DNA of 42,321 nucleotides from a virus. The translations under genes were made by a program, and so were the position numbers. Each line of letters opens with the position of its first letter. The first letter of the stretch is position 1. This document shows, in pieces, positions 21,170 to 28,647 of this stretch. A model generated the notes under the pieces. That model had not been told where the DNA came from. It made no database searches and worked only from the letters and a program-made list of their open reading frames with translations. The stretch spans positions 1 through 42,321 of IMG/VR virus record IMGVR_UViG_3300045119_000234, one strand, 5' to 3'.

Positions 21170-22462
21170 GTGACGCAAACACCGGAAGTACACAGCGATA
21201 TAGTTGGCGGCTCGACCGCGGAGCGGCTTCTGAGCTGCCCGGGATCGTGGCAGGCCACTGCGGCCCTGCCGCGGTCCCTGACCTCGCGCACCAGCGAGTA
21301 CGCAGAGCTCGGCACCGCCATGCACGAGGCCATGGCGATGCATATGCGCTGCCTCGCCAGCGACTGGGCGGTGAGCGCCAATCCCCTGCCAAGTGTTGGC
21401 GTCAAGGTTCACGACCGTCAGCTGACGCAGGAGCATTTCGACACCATGATCGATCCGGCGCTGGCGGCCCTCGCCGAACTGGAGGCTGCCTACTCCTCCC
21501 GCCCCGGCTCCTTCCAAGTGGTTGGCGTCGAGAAGTCGGTGCGCTTCCCGGGCATCCCCGGCGCGTTCGGAACCTGCGATCTGATCATGCGGTCGCCCAC
21601 CACCGTGCTGCACGTCGACTGGAAGTTCGGCGCTGGCGTCGGCGTCTCCGCGCTGTACCGCGACCCGGACGGCGGCGAGCGCGTCAACGCCCAGCTGATG
21701 TTCTACTTGGTTGGCGCCATGCACACCTACCGCCGGCTCTACGACGACGGGCGCAACCTTGTCGTCGCCGTGATCCAGCCGCGCGCCGAGCGGCCGCTCA
21801 CCTACGTCACTGTCAGCCGCAAGGAGGTGCGCTGGTTTCGCGAGGACTTGGAGCGCGCCGTGGCCGTCGCCTTGACGCGCGACGCGCCGCGTCACCGCGG
21901 CGAGCACTGCCGCTTCGCGCCTTGCAAGACCACCTGCCCGCTGTGGACCGGGCCGCTGCTCGATCTGTCGGCGCTCGGCGTGGCGCCGCCACCGCCGGAA
22001 CCGTCGCGCGAGCATACCGACTACGGCGACTATCTGGCCTACGCCAAGGCCTTGGTCGACATCGTGTCCGGCCTCAAATCAGAGATTGACGCGCAGATGC
22101 ACGCCTACCTCGAGGCCGGCGGGCATGTGCCGGGCTGGCGGCTCAAGGCCAAGCGTAAGGACCGTCAGTGGGTGAGCCGTGATGTCGTCGAACCGGCGCT
22201 GGAGGCGCTCGGTTTCAAACAGCATGAGATATGGCGGTCCGAGCTGGTGACGTTCGGCAAGGCTGACGCCACCGCCAAACGCCTCGGCGTCAAGATACCG
22301 GAGCACTTGCGCGTAGCGCCTCCAACTAATGAGACAACACTCGCGCCGACTGATGATCCGGCGCCGGTCGTGGACAAGGCGCTGGCGCTTGAGCAGTTCA
22401 GCTCGGCGCTGAAGGAGTGGGGCGCTCGCAATGCGCCGCAGGGCGAACTGAACTTAAACTGA
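21170..22462 (+). CDS. DUF2800-like PD-(D/E)XK nuclease (Cas4/RecB-type)
   Basis: A 430-aa protein. The nuclease core has His52 (GTAMHEAM), Asp137 (FGTCDLIM), Asp150-x-Lys152 (HVDWKFG) and a NAQLMFYLVGA helix with Gln175. One early Cys (Cys23, LLSCPGSW) and three late ones (Cys247, Cys252, Cys256 in HCRFAPCKTTC) match the one-plus-three arrangement used in Cas4 and AddB for an Fe-S cluster. The family is known next to phage DNA polymerases and is thought to act in replication or recombination. The start is GTG 21170 with AGGGAG nine bases upstream. Confidence 0.85.
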   Translation: MTQTPEVHSDIVGGSTAERLLSCPGSWQATAALPRSLTSRTSEYAELGTAMHEAMAMHMRCLASDWAVSANPLPSVGVKVHDRQLTQEHFDTMIDPALAALAELEAAYSSRPGSFQVVGVEKSVRFPGIPGAFGTCDLIMRSPTTVLHVDWKFGAGVGVSALYRDPDGGERVNAQLMFYLVGAMHTYRRLYDDGRNLVVAVIQPRAERPLTYVTVSRKEVRWFREDLERAVAVALTRDAPRHRGEHCRFAPCKTTCPLWTGPLLDLSALGVAPPPPEPSREHTDYGDYLAYAKALVDIVSGLKSEIDAQMHAYLEAGGHVPGWRLKAKRKDRQWVSRDVVEPALEALGFKQHEIWRSELVTFGKADATAKRLGVKIPEHLRVAPPTNETTLAPTDDPAPVVDKALALEQFSSALKEWGARNAPQGELNLN

Positions 22463-22483
22463 AACTTAATAGGAGATAGGATT

Positions 22484-22675
22484 ATGTCGACGAAGGAACT
22501 AACAATTGAACGACTTAAGGCGTCAGCTAGGATGCCGCGTAAGGTTATTCAGGTCGCGGTGGATGTTTCGAGTATCCTCGCGGTTTGTGATGATGGCACG
22601 GTGTGGCGAATACCTGACGGCCGGGGCCGGGGCGGGGGCTGGCAGCAGATGCCGCCAATTCCGCAAGACGACTGA
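22484..22675 (+). CDS. Small unknown protein
   Basis: A 63-aa protein (MSTKELTIERLKASARMPRK to the end PIPQDD). A short beta-like VIQVAVDVSSILAVCDDGTV stretch is followed by a Gly-rich end. AGGAG lies before the ATG. It sits between the nuclease and the ssDNA-binding candidate; no family recognised. Confidence 0.7.
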   Translation: MSTKELTIERLKASARMPRKVIQVAVDVSSILAVCDDGTVWRIPDGRGRGGGWQQMPPIPQDD

Positions 22676-22680
22676 AACTA

Positions 22681-22710
22681 GCAACAGCAACAGCAACAGC
22701 AATAGCAACA
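22681..22710 (+). repeat. Tandem GCAACA leader repeat
   Basis: Five hexamers (GCAACA three times, GCAATA once, GCAACA once) lie in the untranslated leader just upstream of the ATG at 22723. C/A-rich unstructured leaders can help ribosome loading. It is the only such tract seen in the window. Confidence 0.75.
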
Positions 22711-22722
22711 GGAAACAGGACC

Positions 22723-23589
22723 ATGACGAACGAGCTAACAGCACATCAGGAATTCGCCAAGCAGCTGGCGGAAGGCATCGCCGAGAGCCGCGCCTCGACC
22801 ATCCTGTCCGGCGGCGGCACGCCGCTGCTGCGCCTGCTCAAGCGCGGCAATTGGGTATTCGGGATGGAGAACGAGGAGGTGCAGGGCGGCTCTCGATGGA
22901 TCGTCAATATCATGTCGTTGGCGCACGGCTGGTGTTGCTGGGTTGAGACCTCCGGTAATGATAAGAACAAACTCAAGGGTGAGGTGATGGTCTCCATCAC
23001 CAAGCCGAAGCCGGCCATGCCGCCGCCGATCGACAACACGCCCTACAAGGAACAGCGCGCCTTCAACCTGAAATGCTACGACGGCGAGGATGCCGGCGCC
23101 GAGGTCGCCTACAAGACCAACAGCGACGGCGGCATGAAGGCGTTCGACAAGCTGATCCTGGCGATCCAGCAGCGGCTGGTCGCCGACCCGCTGCACTGCT
23201 GCCCGGTGCTGGTGTTCGGCGCCGAGAGCTACGACCACCCGAAATGGGGCGAGACCTGGAAGCCGATTTTCGACATCGTCGACTGGTCCGATATGAATGG
23301 CAATCTGGCCGGCCAGCCGGCGCAGGTTGCGGCCGCCAAGCCGGCCGAGCCGCCGCCGGCGGCGCGCCCGCGCAAGGCGGCGATCGCCCCCGAGGCGGCG
23401 ACGGCCGCACCGGAGCCGGCCCCGGCGCCGGCGCCCGCCGCTCCTGCGCCAGGGGGCGCAATGCGCCAACGTACCCGCAAGGCGCCGGTCGAGGCCGCCC
23501 CGGCCCCGGCACCAGCGCTCGCTCCAGCGGCCTCCGCGATTGCTGCCGCTGCGTATCAGGGCCAGCGCCGCCGGCCAGTCGCGCGATGA
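22723..23589 (+). CDS. Candidate ssDNA-binding or replication accessory protein
   Basis: A 288-aa protein. Residues 1-180 look like a folded domain (AEGIAESRASTILSGGGTPL; WVFGMENEEVQGGSRWIVNI; AFDKLILAIQQRLVADP). The remaining third is a disordered Ala/Pro tail with basic clusters, a common arrangement in single-strand-binding proteins. In many phages a DUF2800 nuclease is followed by a DUF2815 ssDNA-binding protein and a family A polymerase; this gene occupies that place. The function is inferred from this order only, since the sequence does not match DUF2815 as I remember it. Confidence 0.75.
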   Translation: MTNELTAHQEFAKQLAEGIAESRASTILSGGGTPLLRLLKRGNWVFGMENEEVQGGSRWIVNIMSLAHGWCCWVETSGNDKNKLKGEVMVSITKPKPAMPPPIDNTPYKEQRAFNLKCYDGEDAGAEVAYKTNSDGGMKAFDKLILAIQQRLVADPLHCCPVLVFGAESYDHPKWGETWKPIFDIVDWSDMNGNLAGQPAQVAAAKPAEPPPAARPRKAAIAPEAATAAPEPAPAPAPAAPAPGGAMRQRTRKAPVEAAPAPAPALAPAASAIAAAAYQGQRRRPVAR

Positions 23590-25847
23590 GTGACCGCAAC
23601 GAACGAGCGCTGGGGGCGACGTTCGCCCCCGGCAGTGTTGGATTTATCGATTTCGAAACCCGCTCCCAGAGCGTCGACCTCAAGGCGGCCGGCGCCTACG
23701 CCTACGTGGTCGACGCCCACGCCACTGTGCTGGCCTACGCGCTCGGCGAGAGCCCTGCGAAGACTGTGGTGGCGCGTGAATATCATACCCCGCTGCACTG
23801 GCGGGACATGCCTGACGAAATAGGCCATTTCCATTCCCGCGTGCTCCGCGGCGAGGCGGTCTGGTGCGCCTGGAACGCGCCGTTCGATCGGGCGGTCTGG
23901 AACTACTCCACTGTCGGCTTCCCGGCGCTGGCCGCGCATCACATCATCGACGCCGCGGCGCAGGGCGCCGCCGCGGGACTACCGCGCGATCTGACCGGCG
24001 CCGGGCGTATCTGCGGCACCCGCAAGCTGGAGACGGGCAAGGCGCTGATCAAGCTGTTCGCCGTCCCGGGCGCCACGGCCACGCCAGCCTCACACCCCAA
24101 GGAGTGGGCGGAATTCCTGCTCTACGCCCGGCAGGATGTCGAGGCGCTGCGCTCCATCTTCCGCCGCACGTTGCAGCTGCCGCTGGCGGAGTGGCGGGAA
24201 TACTTCGCCATGGAGGCGATCAACGAGCGCGGCGTGCATATCGACATTGCCATGGCCACGCATGCCGCCGAGCTTGCCGCGGAAGACCGCGCCCGCAACG
24301 GCGCCGAGCTGTCGAAGCTCACGGCCGGCGCCGTGACCACCGTGAGCCAGACCAAGCGCATGGTGAACTGGCTGATGGCGCGGCTGCCGCCCGAAGGCCG
24401 CTCGATCCTGACGCTGCGGGAGGAGGAGGCCGACGAGGACGGCGTCCTGAAGCGCCCGGCCAAGCATAGCCTCAACCGCCACTGCGCGACCCACCTGATC
24501 GCTTATTGCAGCGCCCTGCTCGCTGACCCCACCGCCGCCGCGAACGCACCAGCGGGCATCCTAGCGGCCTTGCGCCTGCTCCAGATACGCCTCTACGGCG
24601 GCGCCGCCACGCCAGCCAAGTTTCGCAAGCTGCTGGCGCAGCGCACCGGCGACGCTGTCCTGGGGCAATACGTGTTCAACGGCGCCGGCCAGACCGGCCG
24701 GGCGTCGTCGCGCGGCGTGCAGATACACAACCTCGCCCGCGATACCCTGCCCTACGAGCATGAGGCGATCGAGCTGCTGCTGCGCAAGGGAAGCTACGAG
24801 CAGCTGATGGCGCTCGGCGACGACACGCCGGTCGCCCGCAAGCTCTCGCTGCTGATCCGGCCGGTGTTCGTGCCGGCGCCAGGGAATGTGTTCGTGGGGT
24901 CGGACTGGTCGCAGATCGAGGCGAGGGTGCTGCCTTGGCTGGCCGGCGCCACCGGCGAGGGTCGCCTGAACATCTTCCGCGAGGTCGACGCCGATCCCGA
25001 GAAGCCCGACCTCTACACCCGCACCGCCGCGACGCTGTCCAACGTGCCGATCAAGGATGTGACCAAGCCGATGCGGCAGCGCGGCAAGGTCGCCGAGCTG
25101 GCGCTCGGCTTCGGCGGCGGCGTCGGCGCCCTGCAGTCGATGGCCGCGAATTACGGGATGTACCTCGACCCGGCCGAGGCCAAGCTGACGGTCGAGCGCT
25201 GGCGCGAGGCGAACCCGTGGTGCGTCCAGTTCTGGGGCAAGCACACCATGGACACCTCCTACGGCTTATGGGGCGCCGCCCACCGCGCCATGCGCGAGCC
25301 GGGCGTCAAGCACGGCGTCGGGCGGGTATCCTACATCTATCTGCCGAACTACCTGGGCGGCTCGCTGCTGTGCGAGCTGCCGTCGAAGCGCATGCTGACC
25401 TACCGTGCGATCCGCGAAGACCTTGTTGCCGACCTTGACGATCAGGACCGCGTCATCGGCCATACGTGGCATCTGCGCTGCGGCCGCGGCGCGGGCCGCA
25501 TCAAGGTCTGGCCCGGCCTGCTGACTGAGAACATCGTGCAGGCAGTGGCGGCGGACTGCCTGCGCGGCACGCTGCGTCGGCTCGAGAGCGGTCACTACAA
25601 GCGCATGATGGTGCGGCTGCAGACGCACGATGAAGTGCTCGTCGAAGTAAACCAGCGTGACGCTCGTGAAGCCCGCGCCATGCTGCGTGGGCTGATGCAG
25701 ACCGGCTTCGACTGGTCCGCCGGCCTGCCGCTGATGTCGGAAGAAACCGTAGCGTATTACTACACCAAGGCGGAAACCGGACATGAGAGCGAAGACGGAA
25801 TTGCGGCCCTATCAGCAGCGCATGACCACGCGGCTGTACGAGAGTGA
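23586..25847 (+). CDS. Family A DNA polymerase with 3'-5' exonuclease domain
   Basis: A 753-aa replicative polymerase. The exonuclease domain starts with VGFIDFET (Asp22, Glu24). Polymerase motif A is VGSDWSQIEARV (Asp440); motif B is MRQRGKVAELALGFGGG (Arg497, Lys501, Phe509); motif C is QTHDEVLVEV (His681, Asp682). The position equal to E. coli Pol I Phe762 is Leu505, and the usual Tyr766 is Phe509. ATG 23586 overlaps the previous stop by 4 nt. Length is shorter than T7-type enzymes with thumb insertions. The downstream helicase starts 65 nt before this stop. Confidence 0.94.
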   Translation: MSDRNERALGATFAPGSVGFIDFETRSQSVDLKAAGAYAYVVDAHATVLAYALGESPAKTVVAREYHTPLHWRDMPDEIGHFHSRVLRGEAVWCAWNAPFDRAVWNYSTVGFPALAAHHIIDAAAQGAAAGLPRDLTGAGRICGTRKLETGKALIKLFAVPGATATPASHPKEWAEFLLYARQDVEALRSIFRRTLQLPLAEWREYFAMEAINERGVHIDIAMATHAAELAAEDRARNGAELSKLTAGAVTTVSQTKRMVNWLMARLPPEGRSILTLREEEADEDGVLKRPAKHSLNRHCATHLIAYCSALLADPTAAANAPAGILAALRLLQIRLYGGAATPAKFRKLLAQRTGDAVLGQYVFNGAGQTGRASSRGVQIHNLARDTLPYEHEAIELLLRKGSYEQLMALGDDTPVARKLSLLIRPVFVPAPGNVFVGSDWSQIEARVLPWLAGATGEGRLNIFREVDADPEKPDLYTRTAATLSNVPIKDVTKPMRQRGKVAELALGFGGGVGALQSMAANYGMYLDPAEAKLTVERWREANPWCVQFWGKHTMDTSYGLWGAAHRAMREPGVKHGVGRVSYIYLPNYLGGSLLCELPSKRMLTYRAIREDLVADLDDQDRVIGHTWHLRCGRGAGRIKVWPGLLTENIVQAVAADCLRGTLRRLESGHYKRMMVRLQTHDEVLVEVNQRDAREARAMLRGLMQTGFDWSAGLPLMSEETVAYYYTKAETGHESEDGIAALSAAHDHAAVRE

Positions 25848-27225
25848 CGCAACGATCCTGATCGCGCGGATGGGCGCCGGCAAGACCGCGGTGGCGTTGA
25901 CTGCGATCAACGAGCTGATCCGCGATGGCGTGATCCGCCACGCGCTGGTGATCGCGCCTAAGCGGGTCGCGCGCAACGTCTGGCCGGAGGCGCTCGGCGA
26001 GTGGGAGCACACTGCCGGCATGAGCTACGCCGTGCTCGACGGGCCGCCGGCGCAGCGCGCCATGCAGCTGATGAGCGCGGAATACCGCGAGCTTACTATT
26101 GTGGGGATTGACCTCATCCCCTGGCTGCTCGACGAGCTGAAGCAATTCCCGTCCGATCACCCGCTGTTCGACCTGCTGGTGATCGACGAGATATCAAGGC
26201 TGAGAAACCCCACCGGCGTGCGCGCCAAGGCGCTGGCCAAGGTTGCGAGCAAGTGGCGCCTGCGCTGGGGTCTGACCGGCACGCTACGGCCGTCCTCCGC
26301 GCTCGACCTGTTCATGCCGGCGCGGGTCATTACCTGTGGCCAGCTCTGGGGCAAGAGCTACGACAAGTGGAAGCGCACCTACTTCTTCCCGACTGATTTC
26401 CAGGGATACAACTGGGCGCCGTTTCCAGACGCCGAGGACAAGCTCAACGCCGCCATTGCGCCGCTGATCGAAACCCTGGATGCCGGCGACATGCCGCAGA
26501 TGCCGGCGCTCACTGTCATCCGCGATCAGGTCACGCTGCCGCCGGCGGCGCGCGAACGCTACACCACGATGCACAATCAGCTGATCGCGCATGGCGACAA
26601 GACCAAGGACGAGGCTGCAATCATCGCCGCCTCGGCCGGCGTCGCCACCGGCAAGCTGGCGCAGATCGCCAATGGGTTTCTCTACGAGGAGGATGGCAGC
26701 GTACGCTATTTGCACTACGAGAAATGCGACTGGCTGACCGATCTGGTGGAGAACGCCGACGCACCAACGCTCCTCGTCTATGAGTTCATCGAAGACCTCG
26801 AGCTGATGCAGGAGGTGGTGCGCAATGTCACTGGCCGGCATTTGCCGCATCTTGGCTACGGCGTCACTGACGCGCAGGCGACCCAGCACATCGACTGGTG
26901 GAACAAGCGCGAGCTGCCGTTCATGGCGCTGCACCCGGCCAGTGGCGGTCATGGTCTCAATCTGCAGCACGGCGGCAGCCTGATGGCCTGGATCGCGCCG
27001 ACGTGGTCGCCGGAGAATTGGGAACAGACGCTCGCGCGGCTGCACCGCCCGGGTCAGACCGAGCCGGTGGTGGTGCGGGTCTGCGTCGCCGAGGCGACGG
27101 TGGATGACCTCAAGCTCAACCGCGTGCATCGCAAGATGTCAGCGCAGGCGGCATTCGAGCAGTATCTTCGCGACGTTAGCTCAGCCTCATCGTTTCGCCT
27201 TCGCGAAGCCGCGCATGCTCCATAG
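25783..27225 (+). CDS. SNF2-type superfamily 2 helicase/translocase
   Basis: A 480-aa SF2 protein. The Q-like RPYQQ start is followed by Walker A RMGAGKTAVA (Lys34), motif Ia APKRVARNVW, motif II VIDEISRLRN (Asp135-Glu136), motif III WGLTGTLRPS, motif V HPASGGHGLNLQHG and motif VI TLARLHRPGQ. The HRPGQ form of motif VI is typical of SNF2. Phages of this type use it as the only helicase next to PolA, probably for fork restart or recombination. It overlaps the polymerase gene by 65 nt; no later Met keeps the Q motif. The last 39 nt overlap the convergent regulator gene. Confidence 0.92.
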   Translation: MRAKTELRPYQQRMTTRLYESDATILIARMGAGKTAVALTAINELIRDGVIRHALVIAPKRVARNVWPEALGEWEHTAGMSYAVLDGPPAQRAMQLMSAEYRELTIVGIDLIPWLLDELKQFPSDHPLFDLLVIDEISRLRNPTGVRAKALAKVASKWRLRWGLTGTLRPSSALDLFMPARVITCGQLWGKSYDKWKRTYFFPTDFQGYNWAPFPDAEDKLNAAIAPLIETLDAGDMPQMPALTVIRDQVTLPPAARERYTTMHNQLIAHGDKTKDEAAIIAASAGVATGKLAQIANGFLYEEDGSVRYLHYEKCDWLTDLVENADAPTLLVYEFIEDLELMQEVVRNVTGRHLPHLGYGVTDAQATQHIDWWNKRELPFMALHPASGGHGLNLQHGGSLMAWIAPTWSPENWEQTLARLHRPGQTEPVVVRVCVAEATVDDLKLNRVHRKMSAQAAFEQYLRDVSSASSFRLREAAHAP

Positions 27226-27411
27226 CCGGTCTGGCGCCTCGACGCCGGCGTCGGCCGCCATGGTCTTGAGCACCACGTAGGTGTTGGCCGGCAGGGCGTT
27301 ACGGGCGCGCCAATTGCAGACCGCCGGCGCGGTTACCTGCAGCACTGACCTGACTACTTGATCGCCGCCGAGCGCCTTGAGGAACGCGGCGACGTTCATT
27401 TGCTTAACCAT
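27187..27411 (-). CDS. Cro-like helix-turn-helix regulator of the divergent switch
   Basis: A 74-aa protein. Residues about 7-45 form a Cro/YdaS-like DNA-binding domain: AAFLKALGGDQVV then the turn and recognition helix VTAPAVCNWRARNALPANTY. Two starts are possible. ATG 27411 lies about ten bases after a good -10 (TATGAT, 27426-27421), which would make the mRNA leaderless, as for lambda cI from PRM. GTG 27438 adds nine residues but would place the start inside the operator. I prefer ATG 27411. The gene overlaps the helicase end by 39 nt and diverges from the 27486 gene, a typical repressor position. Confidence 0.78.
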   Translation of the reverse strand: MVKQMNVAAFLKALGGDQVVRSVLQVTAPAVCNWRARNALPANTYVVLKTMAADAGVEAPDRLWSMRGFAKAKR

Positions 27412-27420
27412 GGCAGACGC

Positions 27421-27448
27421 ATCATATTGTCCGTTCACGCCCTGTGAT
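27421..27448 (-). promoter_or_regulatory. Candidate promoter of the Cro-like regulator
   Basis: On the minus strand ATCACA (27448-27443, 4 of 6 with the -35 consensus), 16 bases, then TATGAT (27426-27421, 5 of 6 with the -10). The -35 is part of the operator half TGTGAT. Transcription would begin near 27414, at or just before the ATG. Confidence 0.5.
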
Positions 27449-27455
27449 GTATCGT
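27427..27455 (+). promoter_or_regulatory. Candidate rightward promoter of the divergent switch
   Basis: TTGTCC (27427-27432), 17 bases, TATCGT (27450-27455); each matches 4 of 6 sigma-70 consensus bases. The operator-like palindrome at 27435-27447 lies wholly in the spacer. It would drive the two small genes at 27486 and 27734. Confidence 0.45.
27435..27447. promoter_or_regulatory. Third operator-like palindrome (one mismatch)
   Basis: TCACG-CCC-TGTGA differs from the TCACANNNTGTGA pattern by one base. It lies between the divergent regulator and rightward genes, over the -35 or spacer of both candidate promoters. A half copy, CTGTGAA, lies at 27469-27475. Confidence 0.55.
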
Positions 27456-27485
27456 CTCCTCGTCAATCTGTGAAGGGGGTGCGTG

Positions 27486-27737
27486 ATGGCGGTCGGATCG
27501 GACTACGAAGGCGAGCCGGTGGGTCGCGCCGTGCCGGTGCAGCGGCTCGACGGCGCCAGTGTCCGCAGCGCCGTGCGCCACGCCGCCGACACCACGCTGG
27601 CGACGCTCGACCAGCTGATCGAGCTGGCGCTGGCGCCGGCCACCCGCCCGATGGTGCTGGATCACCTGCGCGATATCGACCGGGTCTGTACGCGGGCCCA
27701 GCTGCTGCTGTCCTACCTGCGCGAGGCGCCCACATGA
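27486..27737 (+). CDS. Small helical unknown protein
   Basis: An 83-aa protein starting MAVGSDYEGEPVGRAVPVQR; the rest is helical (ADTTLATLDQLIELALAPAT; LDHLRDIDRVCTRAQLLLSY). AAGGGGGT lies five bases upstream of ATG 27486. It is the first rightward gene of the divergent switch and overlaps the next ATG by 4 nt. No family recognised. Confidence 0.75.
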   Translation: MAVGSDYEGEPVGRAVPVQRLDGASVRSAVRHAADTTLATLDQLIELALAPATRPMVLDHLRDIDRVCTRAQLLLSYLREAPT

Positions 27738-27898
27738 CTGTCGGACTTGTCCTGATCATTCTGCTCGTGCTCCTGCTGCTCGGCGGTGGCATCGGCTGGG
27801 GCGGCGGCCCGTTCTACGGCACCGGATATTACGGCGGCGGCGCGCTCGGCCTGCTGCTGGTGATCCTGATCGTGCTGGTGCTGCTGGGGAAGCTGTGA
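27734..27898 (+). CDS. DUF3309-like small membrane protein
   Basis: A 54-aa protein with two hydrophobic segments (VLIILLVLLLLGGGIG and ALGLLLVILIVLVLLG) around a Gly/Tyr/Trp-rich loop GWGGGPFYGTGYYGGG. This is the pattern of DUF3309, small membrane proteins common in alphaproteobacteria, of unknown function. In a phage, placed behind a repressor-like switch, it could affect the host membrane or superinfection. ATG overlaps the previous stop by 4 nt. Confidence 0.85.
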   Translation: MTVGLVLIILLVLLLLGGGIGWGGGPFYGTGYYGGGALGLLLVILIVLVLLGKL

Positions 27899-27994
27899 GC
27901 TTGGTCTGTCGTTCGTACGCAGGCGGCAGGCCGGGCCGGGCGCCGGCGGGACGTGGCTGCACCGCGCCTACCGGCGTCCGCTGCATAAGGGCAC

Positions 27995-28023
27995 GCCCGC
28001 CGCGGAGAGGGTCCGCGGCGGGC
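27995..28023. terminator. Strong bidirectional hairpin terminator
   Basis: GCCCGCCGCGGA (27995-28006) and TCCGCGGCGGGC (28012-28023) form a perfect 12-bp stem with loop GAGGG. It lies between the convergent ends of the rightward block (27898) and the late operon (28084). No T tract is seen. A second smaller palindrome, TCACGG-TAGG-CCGTGA, lies at 28054-28069, closer to the late-operon end. Confidence 0.75.
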
Positions 28024-28083
28024 GCCACACACATCATCACGCCACAGTACAGCTCACGGTAGGCCGTGATTTGCGGCGTGGTG

Positions 28084-28647
28084 TCAATCAGGGAGCAATA
28101 GTTCTTCCCCGTTAATGATCAGCTTGAGTTCAACATCATCCGGCACCGTCAGCGACACCGCCACGCGCGGATTGAGCGTCGGTTCCAGGGCGCTCGCCAG
28201 CGCCTTGGCGGCGCCGCGCCAGTGACCGCCACCTTCGAGCGGCAGCTCCACCAGAAATGCGGGCTGATGCGACCCAGTCAGGAACGGCACGTCCGGGCGC
28301 GCCTGCGCGCGGCCATTGATCTGACCGCCGCCGCCGGCAACGGCTGCGGCCAGCGTAGCAGCCAGTTTCTCCTGCGCTGGTCCGTGATAGCCGACCAAGA
28401 CGCTGCCACTGTCCTGGCGGCGCTGGCAGCGGATCGCGATGTCGACCTCGCGCTGCATGCTGTTGTGCCAGTCAAGGAGGGTCTGCTCATATGCGCGCTG
28501 GTTTACTGAGGAGGTGCGGCCGAGCTGGTGAATAGCCACGCCGCGGCGATCGAGCGCCACCGCCAGCGCCACGGCGGCGCGCTGCGCCACCTCCGACGCC
28601 GGCTCGTCGTCGACCTCGCGCCAAGCTGATACGCAGACCCTCGGCAT
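28084..28647 (-). CDS. Degenerate amidase-like protein (pseudo-lysin)
   Basis: A 187-aa protein that aligns with the first 180 residues of the amidase encoded directly upstream: LDWHNSMQREVDIAIRCQR matches VNYHNSHSRDLDVSIHFNA, and INGRAQARPDVPFL matches INRGAKKRTDLFFL. However the zinc ligands are lost: the SSGHG histidine is replaced by Arg10 (SAWRE) and the IHFNA histidine by Arg73 (IRCQR); only the late catalytic-type Glu (Glu134, FLVELP) remains. It cannot be a zinc amidase, so it may regulate or partner the lysin, or bind peptidoglycan. The start shares one base with the amidase stop. It is the last gene of the late operon. Confidence 0.88.
   Translation of the reverse strand: MPRVCVSAWREVDDEPASEVAQRAAVALAVALDRRGVAIHQLGRTSSVNQRAYEQTLLDWHNSMQREVDIAIRCQRRQDSGSVLVGYHGPAQEKLAATLAAAVAGGGGQINGRAQARPDVPFLTGSHQPAFLVELPLEGGGHWRGAAKALASALEPTLNPRVAVSLTVPDDVELKLIINGEELLLPD

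Noticed and set aside
27412-27438. GTG 27438 as start of the Cro-like regulator
   Set aside because: The start would lie inside the operator-like palindrome and its AGGAG is about 17 bases away; ATG 27411 fits the -10 box better. Not excluded.
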